A DNA stretch of 46,246 nucleotides from Micrococcales bacterium UBA7469 (GTDB taxonomy: Bacteria; Actinomycetota; Actinomycetes; Actinomycetales; Microbacteriaceae). The notes under the pieces were generated by a model. That model saw only the letters and a program-made list of their open reading frames with translations, was not told where the DNA came from and made no database searches. Where the stretch lies: assembly GCA_002479805.1 (NCBI GenBank), contig DLPB01000001.1:15113-61358 (forward strand). Reading direction: 5' to 3'. The translations under genes and the position numbers were made by a program. Below are positions 6,196-14,861 of this stretch, piece by piece; position 1 is the stretch's first letter; every line of letters begins with the position of its first letter.

Positions 6196-8415
6196 ATGGA
6201 AGGCTCAGAAATCAAAGCAACAGAAGCAATCATTGATAACGGCAAGCACGGCAAGCGCGTAGTTCGCTTCGAGACCGGACGCCTTGCGCAGCAGGCAGCC
6301 GGTAGCGCAGCGGTATACATCGACGAAGAGACCATGCTCTTTTCGGCGACCACCGCCTCCAAGCAGCCAAAGGACCAGTTCGACTTCTTCCCGCTAACCA
6401 TCGACGTTGAAGAGCGTATGTATGCGGCAGGAAAGATCCCGGGCTCATTCTTCCGTCGCGAGGGACGTCCATCGACCGCCGCTATCTTGGCTGCACGTCT
6501 AATCGACCGCCCACTTCGCCCATCGTTCGTAGACGGACTTCGTAACGAGATCCAGGTCGTCGTGACCGTTATGTCAATCGAGCCAGACGAGCTCTACGAC
6601 GTCGTTGCAATCAACGCCGCGTCGATGTCCACTCAGTTGGCAGGATTGCCATTCTCCGGCCCAGTTGCCGGTGTTCGTGTGGCACTGATCGATGGCCAGT
6701 GGGTGGCATTCCCTAAGCACTCCCAGCTAGCTAACGCGGTATTCGACATGGTGGTTGCCGGTCGCGTTGTCATCGAAGATGGCAAGGAAGACGTCGCAAT
6801 CATGATGGTTGAGGCTGAGGCTACCGAGGTCTCGATGGACCTAATCGCTGCCGGTGCAATCGCACCTACCGAGGAGATCGTTGCTCAGGGTCTAGAGGCT
6901 GCCAAGCCATTCATCAAGGAATTGGTTCGCGCTCAGGTTGAGCTTGCAAAATTGGCCGCTAAGCCAACCGCGGAGTTCCCAGTGTTCTTGCCTTACACCG
7001 ATGAGGTTTACGCAGCCGTTTCGAAGGCCGCCGAGGCCGAGCTTGCCCGCATCTACCAGATTGCCGACAAACAGACCCGCCAGGATGCCGATGATGAGCT
7101 AAAGGCCAAGGTCAAGGAGGAGCTAGCCGCAGTGCTATCCGAGACCGAGATGGCACAGTTCTCTGCCGCTTACAAGTCGGTGACCAAGAAGGTTATGCGC
7201 ACCCGTGTGCTAAAGGAAGGCATCCGTATCGACGGTCGCGGACTTCGCGACATTCGTGCCCTGGATGCCGAGGTTGCAGTTATTCCTCGCACCCACGGTT
7301 CGGCGATCTTCCAGCGCGGTGAGACCCAGATTCTTGGTGTCACCACCTTGAACATGCTCAAGATGGAGCAGCAGCTTGATGCTTTGACCCCAGAGACCTC
7401 AAAGCACTACATGCACCACTACAACTTCCCGCCTTACTCCACCGGTGAGACCGGTCGCGTTGGTTCGCCAAAGCGTCGTGAGATTGGTCACGGAGCATTG
7501 GCAGAGCGTGCACTTGTGCCGGTACTGCCAAAGCGCGAGGATTTCCCTTACGCAATCCGTCAGGTGTCCGAGGCGCTTGGTTCAAACGGTTCCACCTCAA
7601 TGGGTTCGGTTTGTGCATCAACCTTGTCGCTACTTAACGCCGGTGTGCCACTGCGCGCACCTGTTGCCGGTATCGCAATGGGTCTGATCTCTGACACCGT
7701 TGACGGCAAGGTGCAGTACGCGGCTTTGACCGACATCCTCGGTGCAGAAGACGCCCTGGGAGACATGGACTTCAAGGTTGCCGGTACTCGTGAGTTCGTT
7801 ACCGCAATTCAGCTAGACACCAAGTTGGACGGTATTCCAGCCTCGGTATTGGCTGGGGCTCTAACTCAGGCCAAGGAAGCTAGAAACTACATCCTTGACG
7901 TGATGCTAGAGGCAATTGACGAGCCAGACGAGCTATCGCCATACGCACCTCGCGTTATCGCGGTGAAGATTCCTGTCGACAAGATCGGTGAGGTCATTGG
8001 TCCAAAGGGCAAGATGATCAACCAGATCCAGGAGGACACCGGCGCCGAGATCTCGATCGAGGACGACGGAACTGTCTACATTGGTGCGACCAACGGTCAG
8101 AGTGCGGATGCTGCCAAGGCTGCGATCAACGCGATTGCAAACCCACACGTTCCTGAGATTGGCGAGCGCTTCCTAGGAACCGTTGTGAAGCTAGCCACCT
8201 TCGGCGCCTTCATCTCGCTAATGCCTGGTAAGGACGGCCTGCTGCATGTCTCCGAGCTAAAGAAGATCTCTGGCGGCAAGCGCGTTGAGAACGTCGAAGA
8301 CGTGCTCGAGGTTGGCCAGAAGCTTCAGGTTGAAATCACCAAGATTGATGACCGCGGCAAGCTATCGCTTTCCCCAGTTGTCGAGGATGAAGGAAGCGCT
8401 GCGGAAGCAGAGTAA
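6196..8415 (+). CDS. pnp: Polyribonucleotide nucleotidyltransferase (PNPase)
   Basis: PNPase is a trimeric 3'-5' phosphorolytic exoribonuclease, also able to add tails, and central to RNA turnover. At 739 residues it has two RNase PH-like halves: the first starts near residue 15 (VRFETGRLAQQA), and the catalytic second near residue 340 (IRIDGRGLRDIRAL). A KH domain with VIGPKGKMI sits near residues 585-640, and an S1 domain starts with GERFLGTVV near residue 655. ATG 6196 is chosen because it has the ribosome-binding site AGGAGGA and gives the normal N-terminus; the upstream open frame covers leader structure. The M16 peptidase gene follows 3 bases after the stop, as in other actinobacteria. 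Confidence 0.98.
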   Translation: MEGSEIKATEAIIDNGKHGKRVVRFETGRLAQQAAGSAAVYIDEETMLFSATTASKQPKDQFDFFPLTIDVEERMYAAGKIPGSFFRREGRPSTAAILAARLIDRPLRPSFVDGLRNEIQVVVTVMSIEPDELYDVVAINAASMSTQLAGLPFSGPVAGVRVALIDGQWVAFPKHSQLANAVFDMVVAGRVVIEDGKEDVAIMMVEAEATEVSMDLIAAGAIAPTEEIVAQGLEAAKPFIKELVRAQVELAKLAAKPTAEFPVFLPYTDEVYAAVSKAAEAELARIYQIADKQTRQDADDELKAKVKEELAAVLSETEMAQFSAAYKSVTKKVMRTRVLKEGIRIDGRGLRDIRALDAEVAVIPRTHGSAIFQRGETQILGVTTLNMLKMEQQLDALTPETSKHYMHHYNFPPYSTGETGRVGSPKRREIGHGALAERALVPVLPKREDFPYAIRQVSEALGSNGSTSMGSVCASTLSLLNAGVPLRAPVAGIAMGLISDTVDGKVQYAALTDILGAEDALGDMDFKVAGTREFVTAIQLDTKLDGIPASVLAGALTQAKEARNYILDVMLEAIDEPDELSPYAPRVIAVKIPVDKIGEVIGPKGKMINQIQEDTGAEISIEDDGTVYIGATNGQSADAAKAAINAIANPHVPEIGERFLGTVVKLATFGAFISLMPGKDGLLHVSELKKISGGKRVENVEDVLEVGQKLQVEITKIDDRGKLSLSPVVEDEGSAAEAE

Positions 8416-8418
8416 GCA

Positions 8419-9729
8419 TTGCTCTTCGAACTAAATAAGTCACAGTCGTTCACCGCTGAGGCAGCCCGAGTTTCTCGCTCGGTGCTGCCCAGCGGTGTTC
8501 GCGTTCTCACCGAAGAGGTTCCGGGAGCACCTTCGGTGGCCATCTCGGCTTCGGTCGCGGTTGGTTCGAGGGACGAAACCGGTGGGCACTATGGTTCAAC
8601 TCACTTCCTAGAGCATTTGCTCTTCAAGGGCACCGCACGTCGCGGCCAAAAGGACATCTCGGTGGCGTTTGACTCGGTTGGTGGGTCATCAAATGCTGCC
8701 ACTGCGAAGGAATACACCAGCTACTACGCACGGGTCCAAAACTCCGCATTGCCGTTGGCGATGGATCTGCTGTTGGATATGTTTACTTCGGCGAGAATCG
8801 ACGAGGCTGATTTCAAGGTGGAGCGCACCGTGATTCTCGAAGAACTCGCCATGAATGACGATGATCCTGAGGATGTCGCTCACGAGGCCTTGGCTGAGGC
8901 GCTACTGCCAAATCATGAACTTGGTCGCCCAATTGGCGGCACTGCGCAGACCATCAATGCGGTAGATCGCGACTCGGTATTTGAGCACTACCTCAAGCAC
9001 TATCGCCCAGAAAACTTGGTAATTACGGTTGCCGGCGGTGCTATGCACGAGCAGGTGTTGGAGCTTGCCGAGAAAGAACTGTCGCGAGTTAACTGGCTGG
9101 GCGCTTCAACGCCAAACCCGCGTCGCGCCCAATTCGATGCCGAGCTTGGTCAGGCCGAGAAATTTAGATTTGTCGAAAAGGATGTTGCCCAGGCAAACGT
9201 GCTGCTTGGCTTTCAAAGCATTCGCGGCAACGATGACGCCAGATACGCACTAGGCATCATGAACACCATCCTCGGTGGTGGAATGTCTTCGAGGTTGTAT
9301 CAGGCGATTCGCGAAGAGCGCGGCCTGGCCTATTCGACCTATTCCTATCAGCAGGGCTATGCCGATGCCGGCTACTTCGGCATCTATGCCGGCACTAATC
9401 CGGAGAACGCGAGTGTTGTCACCAAGCTGATTTGGGATATTTTCCGAGAGCTGGCCGATGGTGGGGTTACTCAGGCTGAGTATGACCTAGCGCTGGGTAA
9501 CATCACCGGTGGTTTGGCGCTTCGTTACGAGAGCTCAATCGCCCGGATGAACCGACTGCTCTCGGCCGAGATTGGGACAGGTGAATATCTGTCCGTCTCT
9601 GAGGTCATGGAGCGCTTCCGTGCGGTTTCGCTATCCGATGTTCAGCAGATTGCACAGAGAATCATTACCTCGCCATCGTCGCTGATCGCGGTTGGCGAAG
9701 GTTTAGAGCAGCTTCAAGAGTTGGCTTGA
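8419..9729 (+). CDS. M16 family zinc metallopeptidase
   Basis: This 436-residue member of the insulinase/processing-peptidase family has the inverted zinc site HFLEH at residues 62-66 and the downstream acidic region VILEELAMNDDDPED that supplies the third ligand. The C-terminal M16 half contains LGGGMSSRLYQAIREERGLAYS. No signal peptide is seen, so it is probably cytoplasmic. A homologous gene follows pnp in Mycobacterium (pepR). The start is TTG, 3 bases after the pnp stop, without a strong ribosome-binding site, so translational coupling or a slightly later start is possible. Substrates are unknown. Confidence 0.92.
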   Translation: MLFELNKSQSFTAEAARVSRSVLPSGVRVLTEEVPGAPSVAISASVAVGSRDETGGHYGSTHFLEHLLFKGTARRGQKDISVAFDSVGGSSNAATAKEYTSYYARVQNSALPLAMDLLLDMFTSARIDEADFKVERTVILEELAMNDDDPEDVAHEALAEALLPNHELGRPIGGTAQTINAVDRDSVFEHYLKHYRPENLVITVAGGAMHEQVLELAEKELSRVNWLGASTPNPRRAQFDAELGQAEKFRFVEKDVAQANVLLGFQSIRGNDDARYALGIMNTILGGGMSSRLYQAIREERGLAYSTYSYQQGYADAGYFGIYAGTNPENASVVTKLIWDIFRELADGGVTQAEYDLALGNITGGLALRYESSIARMNRLLSAEIGTGEYLSVSEVMERFRAVSLSDVQQIAQRIITSPSSLIAVGEGLEQLQELA

Positions 9730-9742
9730 TAGGTTTATCAAC

Positions 9743-10468
9743 ATGATCTCTGTAACAGTAGTGGGTGCAAGTGGCCGTATGGGCTCATTGGCCATCGACC
9801 TAATCGATGCCGATGCCAACCTAAAACTCCATGCCGCGCTGAACTCAAAGTCGGACCTCTCCCAAATGCTGGGTGCCGACGTGGTGGTTGATTTCACACT
9901 TCCCGATGTCAGCCCAAAGGTAGTCGAGTTCGCCGTAAGCCACGGCCTAAAGATCGTGATTGGCACATCAGGCTGGAGTGAGATTCATCTTCAGGAGCTC
10001 AGGAAGCTACTCTCTCAGCACCCAACAGCTGCTGCAGTTGTAATTCCTAACTTCTCGATTGGTTCGATGTTGGCTCAGCAATTTGCAGTTCAAGCAGCCA
10101 AGTACTTTGACTCAATCGAAATCGTGGAAGCTCACCATGCCGGCAAGGTTGATTCACCCTCTGGCACCGCGGTCAGGACCGCGGAACAGATCGCTGCCGC
10201 TCGCAGCGGCATGGTCCAACCCCTAATTCCAGGCGTAGATCAACCGGCTCGCGGACAGGTGGTTGGGTCAGTGCCGATCCATTCGCTTCGACTCAAAGGT
10301 GTTTCAGCGAAACAAGATGTGATTTTCGGGGCCTCAAACGAACTACTAACCATCTCGCATGAGGTTGCTTCGCATCACGCATATTCCGAGGGCATTCGCC
10401 GAAGCATTTTGTTCGCCAAGGACGCCAGCGGCCTCACCGTGGGTCTTGATCGGGTGGTAGCAGGCTAG
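9743..10468 (+). CDS. dapB: 4-hydroxy-tetrahydrodipicolinate reductase
   Basis: DapB catalyses the NAD(P)H-dependent second committed step of the lysine/diaminopimelate pathway in the cytoplasm. It has 241 residues. The nucleotide-binding motif VVGASGRMG is at residues 5-13, and the catalytic His region with substrate contacts reads EAHHAGKVDSPSGTA. A possible -10 TAGGTT at 9730-9735 lies 7 bases before the ATG, suggesting leaderless initiation in addition to read-through from the peptidase gene 13 bases upstream. Its stop overlaps the GTG of the next gene by one base. The pathway partners dapA and dapF also lie in this window. Confidence 0.96.
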   Translation: MISVTVVGASGRMGSLAIDLIDADANLKLHAALNSKSDLSQMLGADVVVDFTLPDVSPKVVEFAVSHGLKIVIGTSGWSEIHLQELRKLLSQHPTAAAVVIPNFSIGSMLAQQFAVQAAKYFDSIEIVEAHHAGKVDSPSGTAVRTAEQIAAARSGMVQPLIPGVDQPARGQVVGSVPIHSLRLKGVSAKQDVIFGASNELLTISHEVASHHAYSEGIRRSILFAKDASGLTVGLDRVVAG

Positions 10469-10905
10469 TGTCTGCCAAAATCTGGGCGCTGGTCATGACC
10501 GCCTTGGCAGTTGTCTATGTTTTACTGCTGGGCCAAAAGGCAATCCTGCTCATGCTCGATGAGGACATTGTGGCAAAGGCCATGGGGTTTGCTCTGCTTG
10601 TACTGCCACTGGTTGCCGCTTGGGCGATCCTCATCGAGGTCAAGTTTGGCATTGAAGCCGAAAAGCTTGCCAAAGCCAATTCGCTACCGCAGTTGCAGTT
10701 CGAACTTCGCCCCAGTGGCCGCGCCACCAAAGCCAGTGCTGGACGCGAATTCGAGCGCATCAAGAGCCTGGTCTCCGAAGATCCGGAGAACTGGGAGCTT
10801 TGGTTTCGGCTGGGGGAGTGCTATGACGCCTCGGGTGATCGCAAACTGGCCCGCAAGTCGATTCGCAAGGCCATCAAGTTAGCGAATAATTCCAAAGCGC
10901 TTTAG
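10468..10905 (+). CDS. Membrane-anchored protein with a single TPR-like repeat
   Basis: This 145-residue protein has two N-terminal membrane helices (around residues 6-25 and 40-60), a polar linker, and a C-terminal helical repeat resembling one TPR unit (PENWELWFRLGECYDASGDRKLARKSIRKAIKL). GTG overlaps the dapB stop by one base, so it is co-translated with dapB. Its last 27 bases overlap the convergent DUF4395 gene. I do not recognise the exact family. A scaffold role would be usual for such architecture but nothing in the sequence names a partner. Confidence 0.75.
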   Translation: MSAKIWALVMTALAVVYVLLLGQKAILLMLDEDIVAKAMGFALLVLPLVAAWAILIEVKFGIEAEKLAKANSLPQLQFELRPSGRATKASAGREFERIKSLVSEDPENWELWFRLGECYDASGDRKLARKSIRKAIKLANNSKAL

Positions 10906-11322
10906 GCCTAAATACATCTGGCAGCCGAGGCAGAAGTTGAAGAATGCGTTTAGGAAAGCTGCGAAGAATATAAACCCAGCACTCACCGCCACCAGCACCG
11001 GAGCAATCCAGTAACCAATTAGTCCAAGCAGAGCGAATCCCAGACCAACCTTTTGCGCAAACTGTGGTGGACGTGAATCCTCCAACTCGCTAGGCGCAGC
11101 CAGACGAGGGCGCACCAGCTTTTTGAAAATCAGTCCGTATGGGTGGGTTTTTGGGCTAAAGACGCTCCAGCTGAACAGCACTGCTAGTAGCACAATAAAC
11201 GGGTAGGCGGCTGAGAAGCCATTCTCCAGTGATACCGCAATGCCAAAAGCACTTAGCGAAAGCGCGCTTGTGATGGCGGCTCCAAATCTTGGTCCGCGTG
11301 GGTCGATTAGTTCTGCACTCAT
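10879..11322 (-). CDS. DUF4395 family membrane protein with C-terminal CxxC
   Basis: This 147-residue minus-strand protein fits the DUF4395 family: N-terminal IDPRGPRFGAAITS, two helices, then the motif FSPKTHPYG, two more helices, and a C-terminal NFCLGCQMY, with Cys131 and Cys134 forming a CxxC pair next to the membrane. Its start overlaps the upstream thioredoxin-like gene by 4 bases, so the two form a coupled unit. Pairing with a membrane thioredoxin suggests a thiol-disulfide role, possibly electron transfer or thiol handling; that is inference. Its 3' end overlaps the TPR gene by 27 bases on the other strand. Confidence 0.85.
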   Translation of the reverse strand: MSAELIDPRGPRFGAAITSALSLSAFGIAVSLENGFSAAYPFIVLLAVLFSWSVFSPKTHPYGLIFKKLVRPRLAAPSELEDSRPPQFAQKVGLGFALLGLIGYWIAPVLVAVSAGFIFFAAFLNAFFNFCLGCQMYLGLKRFGIIR

Positions 11323-11762
11323 TTGATTCCTAACTTGGCTAGTTCCTGCTGAATAACTCCGGGCTTTGGGACTCCGCTGACGCGGAAGGTTACCTCACCA
11401 CGGCTATTGAGAATAAAAACGGTAGGGGTTTGGGAAATGTTGAATTTGGCTGCCAAATCTAGTCGGTCGGTTAGATCAACCTCGGCGTGCAGCACGCCGC
11501 CGGAACGATACTCAATTTGCGCTAGCGCTCTTCTGACGCCTGGGCACTGCCCGCAGTATTCGGTAGAGAACTGCAACAGAGTCGCGTGCTTGCCGAGCTG
11601 CTTGACCAAAAAGCCGTTTTTGTGAGCCGCAAGCTCGGCGAGGTCAATCGGCTGACTGCGCTGTACGGCTCTGCCGCTGCCGGAGGACACCTTGTAATAG
11701 ATGCCCGCAATTAGCGTCAGTCCAAAAAGACCTAGCGCTAAGTAGATGCCGGAGATTTCCAC
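11319..11762 (-). CDS. Membrane-anchored thioredoxin-like protein
   Basis: This 147-residue protein has one N-terminal membrane helix (residues ~4-23) and a thioredoxin domain from about residue 40. The active site is YCGQCPG (Cys70, Cys73), with the cis-proline loop in QTPTVFIL. The helix is likely a signal anchor placing the domain outside the membrane, where it would reduce or oxidise exported proteins. The GTG start is supported by a -10 TACCCT exactly 6 bases upstream on the minus strand, a leaderless arrangement. The gene overlaps DUF4395 by 4 bases, and is divergent from thyX across a 79-base gap. Confidence 0.88.
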   Translation of the reverse strand: MEISGIYLALGLFGLTLIAGIYYKVSSGSGRAVQRSQPIDLAELAAHKNGFLVKQLGKHATLLQFSTEYCGQCPGVRRALAQIEYRSGGVLHAEVDLTDRLDLAAKFNISQTPTVFILNSRGEVTFRVSGVPKPGVIQQELAKLGIK

Positions 11763-11768
11763 CTAGCA

Positions 11769-11774
11769 AGGGTA
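11769..11774 (-). promoter_or_regulatory. -10 box TACCCT, leaderless configuration
   Basis: Read on the minus strand, TACCCT is followed by six bases and then the GTG of the thioredoxin-like gene. No clear -35 is visible. Confidence 0.5.
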
Positions 11775-11802
11775 AGTGATAGCGCCTCGCTGTTGCCCAG
11801 TG

Positions 11803-11833
11803 TTGCGTTTTTTTACTTTGCCTCGTCTAGGCT
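11803..11833 (+). promoter_or_regulatory. thyX promoter
   Basis: TTGCGT (11803-11808), 19 bases, then TAGGCT (11828-11833), 8 bases before the GTG at 11842. The transcript would be leaderless or nearly so. The -35 spacing is slightly long. Confidence 0.55.
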
Positions 11834-11841
11834 TGTGGCTT

Positions 11842-12570
11842 GTGAGTGAAATTCAATTTAGATCTGACGTAACCGTCGAATTGGTGCGGGCTTCCGCAAA
11901 CGATGCAGATGTCCTGTTCGCGGCCCGAGTCTCAACTCAGGGCGAGCAGACGCTGGAGAGTGCAAAGAGCACCGATGCCGATACCGCAAAGCGCGATAAG
12001 GGACTAATCAACTACCTGATGCGTGATCGTCACGGCTCCCCATTTGAGCACAACTCGCTAACTTTCTACGTGCAAGCGCCAATCTTTGTATTTCGCGAGT
12101 TCATGCGTCACCGCATCGCAAGCTACAACGAAGAGTCGGGTCGCTACCGCGAGCTTCGCCCAGTTTTCTACGTGCCAGGTCCAGAGCGTAAGTTGATTCA
12201 GGTTGGAAAGCCTGGGCACTACGAATTCCAAGATGGCACCGCCGAGCAAACCGCTCTGGTTGAGCAGGAGACCATGGCGGTTACCCGCGCGGCCTATGAG
12301 GCATACCAGCGCATGCTGGAGGCTGGTGTGGCTCGCGAGGTGGCTCGCATCGTGCTGCCATTGAACATCTACTCGAGCATGTATGTCACCATGAATTCAC
12401 GCTCACTTATGAACTTCCTCTCACTTCGCACTCAGCGCGAAGGCACGCATTTCCCATCTTTCCCACAGCGTGAGATCGAGATGGTTGCGGAGAAGATGGA
12501 GGAGTTCTGGGCCGAGTTGATGCCTCTGACTTACGAATCCTTCAACGCTAACGGTCGAGTCGCTCCTTAG
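11842..12570 (+). CDS. thyX: Flavin-dependent thymidylate synthase
   Basis: ThyX makes dTMP from dUMP using FAD, NADPH and methylene-tetrahydrofolate. The 242-residue protein carries the diagnostic signature RHRIASYNEESGR (residues 89-101; consensus RHRxxSxNxxSxR). The C-terminal substrate region includes NSRSLMNFLSLR. I chose GTG 11842 because a promoter -10 ends 8 bases earlier and the next upstream in-frame start (11776) lies before that promoter, so its codons would not be transcribed from it. The 3' end overlaps the convergent SulP gene by 4 bases, the TAG and the opposing TAA sharing bases. Confidence 0.96.
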   Translation: MSEIQFRSDVTVELVRASANDADVLFAARVSTQGEQTLESAKSTDADTAKRDKGLINYLMRDRHGSPFEHNSLTFYVQAPIFVFREFMRHRIASYNEESGRYRELRPVFYVPGPERKLIQVGKPGHYEFQDGTAEQTALVEQETMAVTRAAYEAYQRMLEAGVAREVARIVLPLNIYSSMYVTMNSRSLMNFLSLRTQREGTHFPSFPQREIEMVAEKMEEFWAELMPLTYESFNANGRVAP

Positions 12571-13826
12571 TCTCCCAAGGTCTCCTCAGCGTCAATCGGA
12601 ATCAAGCGCTTCGAGAGCTTGGTTTTTCTGAGCGCAAGGTAGAGCAGTAGGCCTATCGCCAAAGCGCTGATGAGATCCAAAACCACAGTCGCCACAAGTG
12701 TCACGATAAGCACCAATCCATCGAGTTTGGATTGGCGGGCGGTTGCCCTCAGCTCCTCAATTCGAATCATGTGGTAGGCGGTAGCAATTAGTACGCCACC
12801 GAGGGCAGCTAACGGGATCTGGGAGATTTGGCTGGAAAGCAAGAGTACGAAAATGGCAAGGAATAAGGCGTGACTGATTGCGGCGATTCTCGAGTTTGCC
12901 CCCGCTCTTACATTTACCGCGGTCCTTGCCAGAGCCGCCGTGGCTGGCACACCGCCGAAAAACGGCACAACCAGATTCGCAATTCCCTGACCTAAAAGCT
13001 CTCGATTCGGCTGATGCTGCTCGAAACCGGAAACCCGATCGGCAATCTTGGCTGACAGCAATGACTCCAATCCAGCCAAAAAGGCCACTGCCAGAGCTGA
13101 TGGCAAAAGCGCAAGCCAGTTGCCAGCGTCGAAAAATTCAAAACTAACTTCCCCAATGCCGCCGGGTAATGTGCCAATTCGATCTAGGTCTAGGTTCAGC
13201 AGGTTTGCTACCACAGTGGCTAGCACCACGCTGATCAGCGCGAGTGGCAATCTCGGCCAGCGGCCTGCTCCAAAAACGTTGATGAGGATTACAAAAAAAC
13301 CAATCAACACCGGGGTCAGCTGCGGGTTCGCGCTCCAGGTCTGAATCTCCTCAAATACCGACTCCCAAATGTGGTCGTGGGCTCTGAGTTCGACCCCGAG
13401 CACAAAACTCACCTGTTGCATCGCAATTACCAGGGCGATCCCGGCCGTAAAGCCCTCTATCAGTGAGGTCGGGAGCCTGTGAATGTGCTTACCAAGTCTC
13501 ATCCCCGCGGCCAGCAGTAAAAACCCACTGGCCATCAGTCCAACCTGCAGGATTGCGGCAGCGCCAAAGGTTGAGACGATGGGGATCAGGATGACCGTCA
13601 TAGCTCCAGTTGGCCCCGAAACTTGGAGCTTGCTGCCACCAAACACGGCGGCTAGGACGCCGGCGATGATTGCGGTGGTGAGTCCGGCTTGAGCACCCAG
13701 GCCCGATCCAATGCCAAAGGCCAGTGCAAGGGGGAGTGCAACGATTGCTACCGTCAGCCCAGCGAGCAGGTTTTTCACCAGATTCGCGGGTTCTAAACCC
13801 CAGTTTTCAAGCCTTCGTTGGCGCAC
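12567..13826 (-). CDS. SulP family anion transporter without a STAS domain
   Basis: This is a SulP/SLC26-type permease. The start matches the family (NLLAGLTVAIVALPLALAFG), followed by TAIIAGVLAAVFGGS and VSGPTGAMTV, and about ten to twelve hydrophobic segments. Bacterial SulP proteins usually end in a cytoplasmic STAS domain; here the chain stops about 25 residues after the last helix (ends DAEETLGD). The start used is GTG 13826 (419 residues), because it leaves a 54-base divergent promoter region. A TTG at 13889 would add 21 residues but would overlap dapA. Substrate (sulfate, bicarbonate or another anion) cannot be read from sequence. Confidence 0.88.
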   Translation of the reverse strand: MRQRRLENWGLEPANLVKNLLAGLTVAIVALPLALAFGIGSGLGAQAGLTTAIIAGVLAAVFGGSKLQVSGPTGAMTVILIPIVSTFGAAAILQVGLMASGFLLLAAGMRLGKHIHRLPTSLIEGFTAGIALVIAMQQVSFVLGVELRAHDHIWESVFEEIQTWSANPQLTPVLIGFFVILINVFGAGRWPRLPLALISVVLATVVANLLNLDLDRIGTLPGGIGEVSFEFFDAGNWLALLPSALAVAFLAGLESLLSAKIADRVSGFEQHQPNRELLGQGIANLVVPFFGGVPATAALARTAVNVRAGANSRIAAISHALFLAIFVLLLSSQISQIPLAALGGVLIATAYHMIRIEELRATARQSKLDGLVLIVTLVATVVLDLISALAIGLLLYLALRKTKLSKRLIPIDAEETLGD

Positions 13827-13834
13827 AAATACCA

Positions 13835-13840
13835 ACGTTA
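13835..13840 (-). promoter_or_regulatory. Possible -10 box TAACGT for the SulP gene
   Basis: On the minus strand TAACGT lies 8 bases before GTG 13826. It overlaps the dapA promoter region on the other strand. Weak evidence alone. Confidence 0.35.
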
Positions 13841-13844
13841 TCGC

Positions 13845-13874
13845 TTGGATGGGGCTTTGCCTTGCAGGTAGGCT
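13845..13874 (+). promoter_or_regulatory. dapA promoter, leaderless
   Basis: TTGGAT (13845-13850), 18 bases, TAGGCT (13869-13874), then exactly 6 bases to the ATG at 13881. No Shine-Dalgarno is present. This is one of the best promoter matches in the window. Confidence 0.7.
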
Positions 13875-13880
13875 AGGCAA

Positions 13881-14861
13881 ATGGTTCAAAAACAGCGAGA
13901 TCTATTCGGTCAGGTACTTGTGGCGCTTGTCACCCCGATGACGGCCGAAGGTGAGGTCGACTGGGACGCCACCGAGCGTCACATTGACTATGTGATTTCA
14001 AACGGTGCCGACGGCGTTGTCGTGACTGGCACCACCGGCGAGACCTCGACGCTCACCGATGCCGAGAAGATCAAGCTGGTTGAGGTGGGTAAGTCGGTAT
14101 CCTCAGGTCGCGCCAAGATTATCACCGGCGGTGGATCTAATGAGACCGCTCACGCCATGCAGCTTTATAAGGCCAGCGAAAAGGCGGGCGCTGACGGTGT
14201 AATGATTGTCACTCCCTACTACAACAAGCCAACCCAGGCCGGAATCCTCACTCACTTCAGGTTGATTGCCGACGCTACTGATTTGCCAGTGATTTTGTAT
14301 GACATTCCGGGTCGCACCGGAGTCGCCATCTCCTACGACACCTTCCACCGCGCTGCAAAGCACCCCAACATTGTTGCCATCAAGGATGCCAAGGGTGATT
14401 TGGCACAGGCTTCAAGATTGATGCTTGAGACTGGTCTGATGTACTTCTCGGGCGATGATTCAAACGTCTTGCCACACCTTTCAATTGGTGCCACCGGTCT
14501 GATCGGAGTTACCGCCAACATCGCCCCGCATGCCTATCGCGAGCTGGTCGATGCCACCAACAAGAACGACTTCCACGCTGCCTTGAAGGTTCACAATGCT
14601 CTTGAGCCGCTTCAGCGCGCCATCATGACGCATGTCCCAGGAACCGTTGCCGCCAAGTATGTGCTCCACGGCCTAGGTCAGATCAACTCGCCGAGGGTTC
14701 GACTTCCGCTGGTTGGTCCAGAGGACCACGAGGCAGCAGCAATTGAAACCGGTATCGACCAGGTGGTAGCAGTGCCGGGCCTTAGCTTCGATAACTTCAG
14801 ACCAGATCGTAACGCAGCCGCAGGTGGCGCATTGCCTAAGGTCGCAGGAACCACTCGCTAG
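13881..14861 (+). CDS. dapA: 4-hydroxy-tetrahydrodipicolinate synthase
   Basis: DapA condenses pyruvate with aspartate semialdehyde, the entry step of diaminopimelate and lysine synthesis. At 326 residues it is slightly long because of a C-terminal tail. Catalytic features are visible: GTTGET (residues 50-55), Tyr140 in ILYDIPGRTG and the Schiff-base Lys168 in IVAIKDAKGD. The ATG follows a leaderless promoter. The TAG stop shares one base with the GTG of the RNase J gene. The dapA-rnj pair with thyX upstream reproduces the order in Mycobacterium. Confidence 0.97.
   Translation: MVQKQRDLFGQVLVALVTPMTAEGEVDWDATERHIDYVISNGADGVVVTGTTGETSTLTDAEKIKLVEVGKSVSSGRAKIITGGGSNETAHAMQLYKASEKAGADGVMIVTPYYNKPTQAGILTHFRLIADATDLPVILYDIPGRTGVAISYDTFHRAAKHPNIVAIKDAKGDLAQASRLMLETGLMYFSGDDSNVLPHLSIGATGLIGVTANIAPHAYRELVDATNKNDFHAALKVHNALEPLQRAIMTHVPGTVAAKYVLHGLGQINSPRVRLPLVGPEDHEAAAIETGIDQVVAVPGLSFDNFRPDRNAAAGGALPKVAGTTR

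Noticed and set aside
13827..13889. TTG start of the SulP gene at 13889
   Set aside because: It would overlap dapA and its promoter. GTG 13826 gives the conserved N-terminus, though the longer start cannot be excluded.
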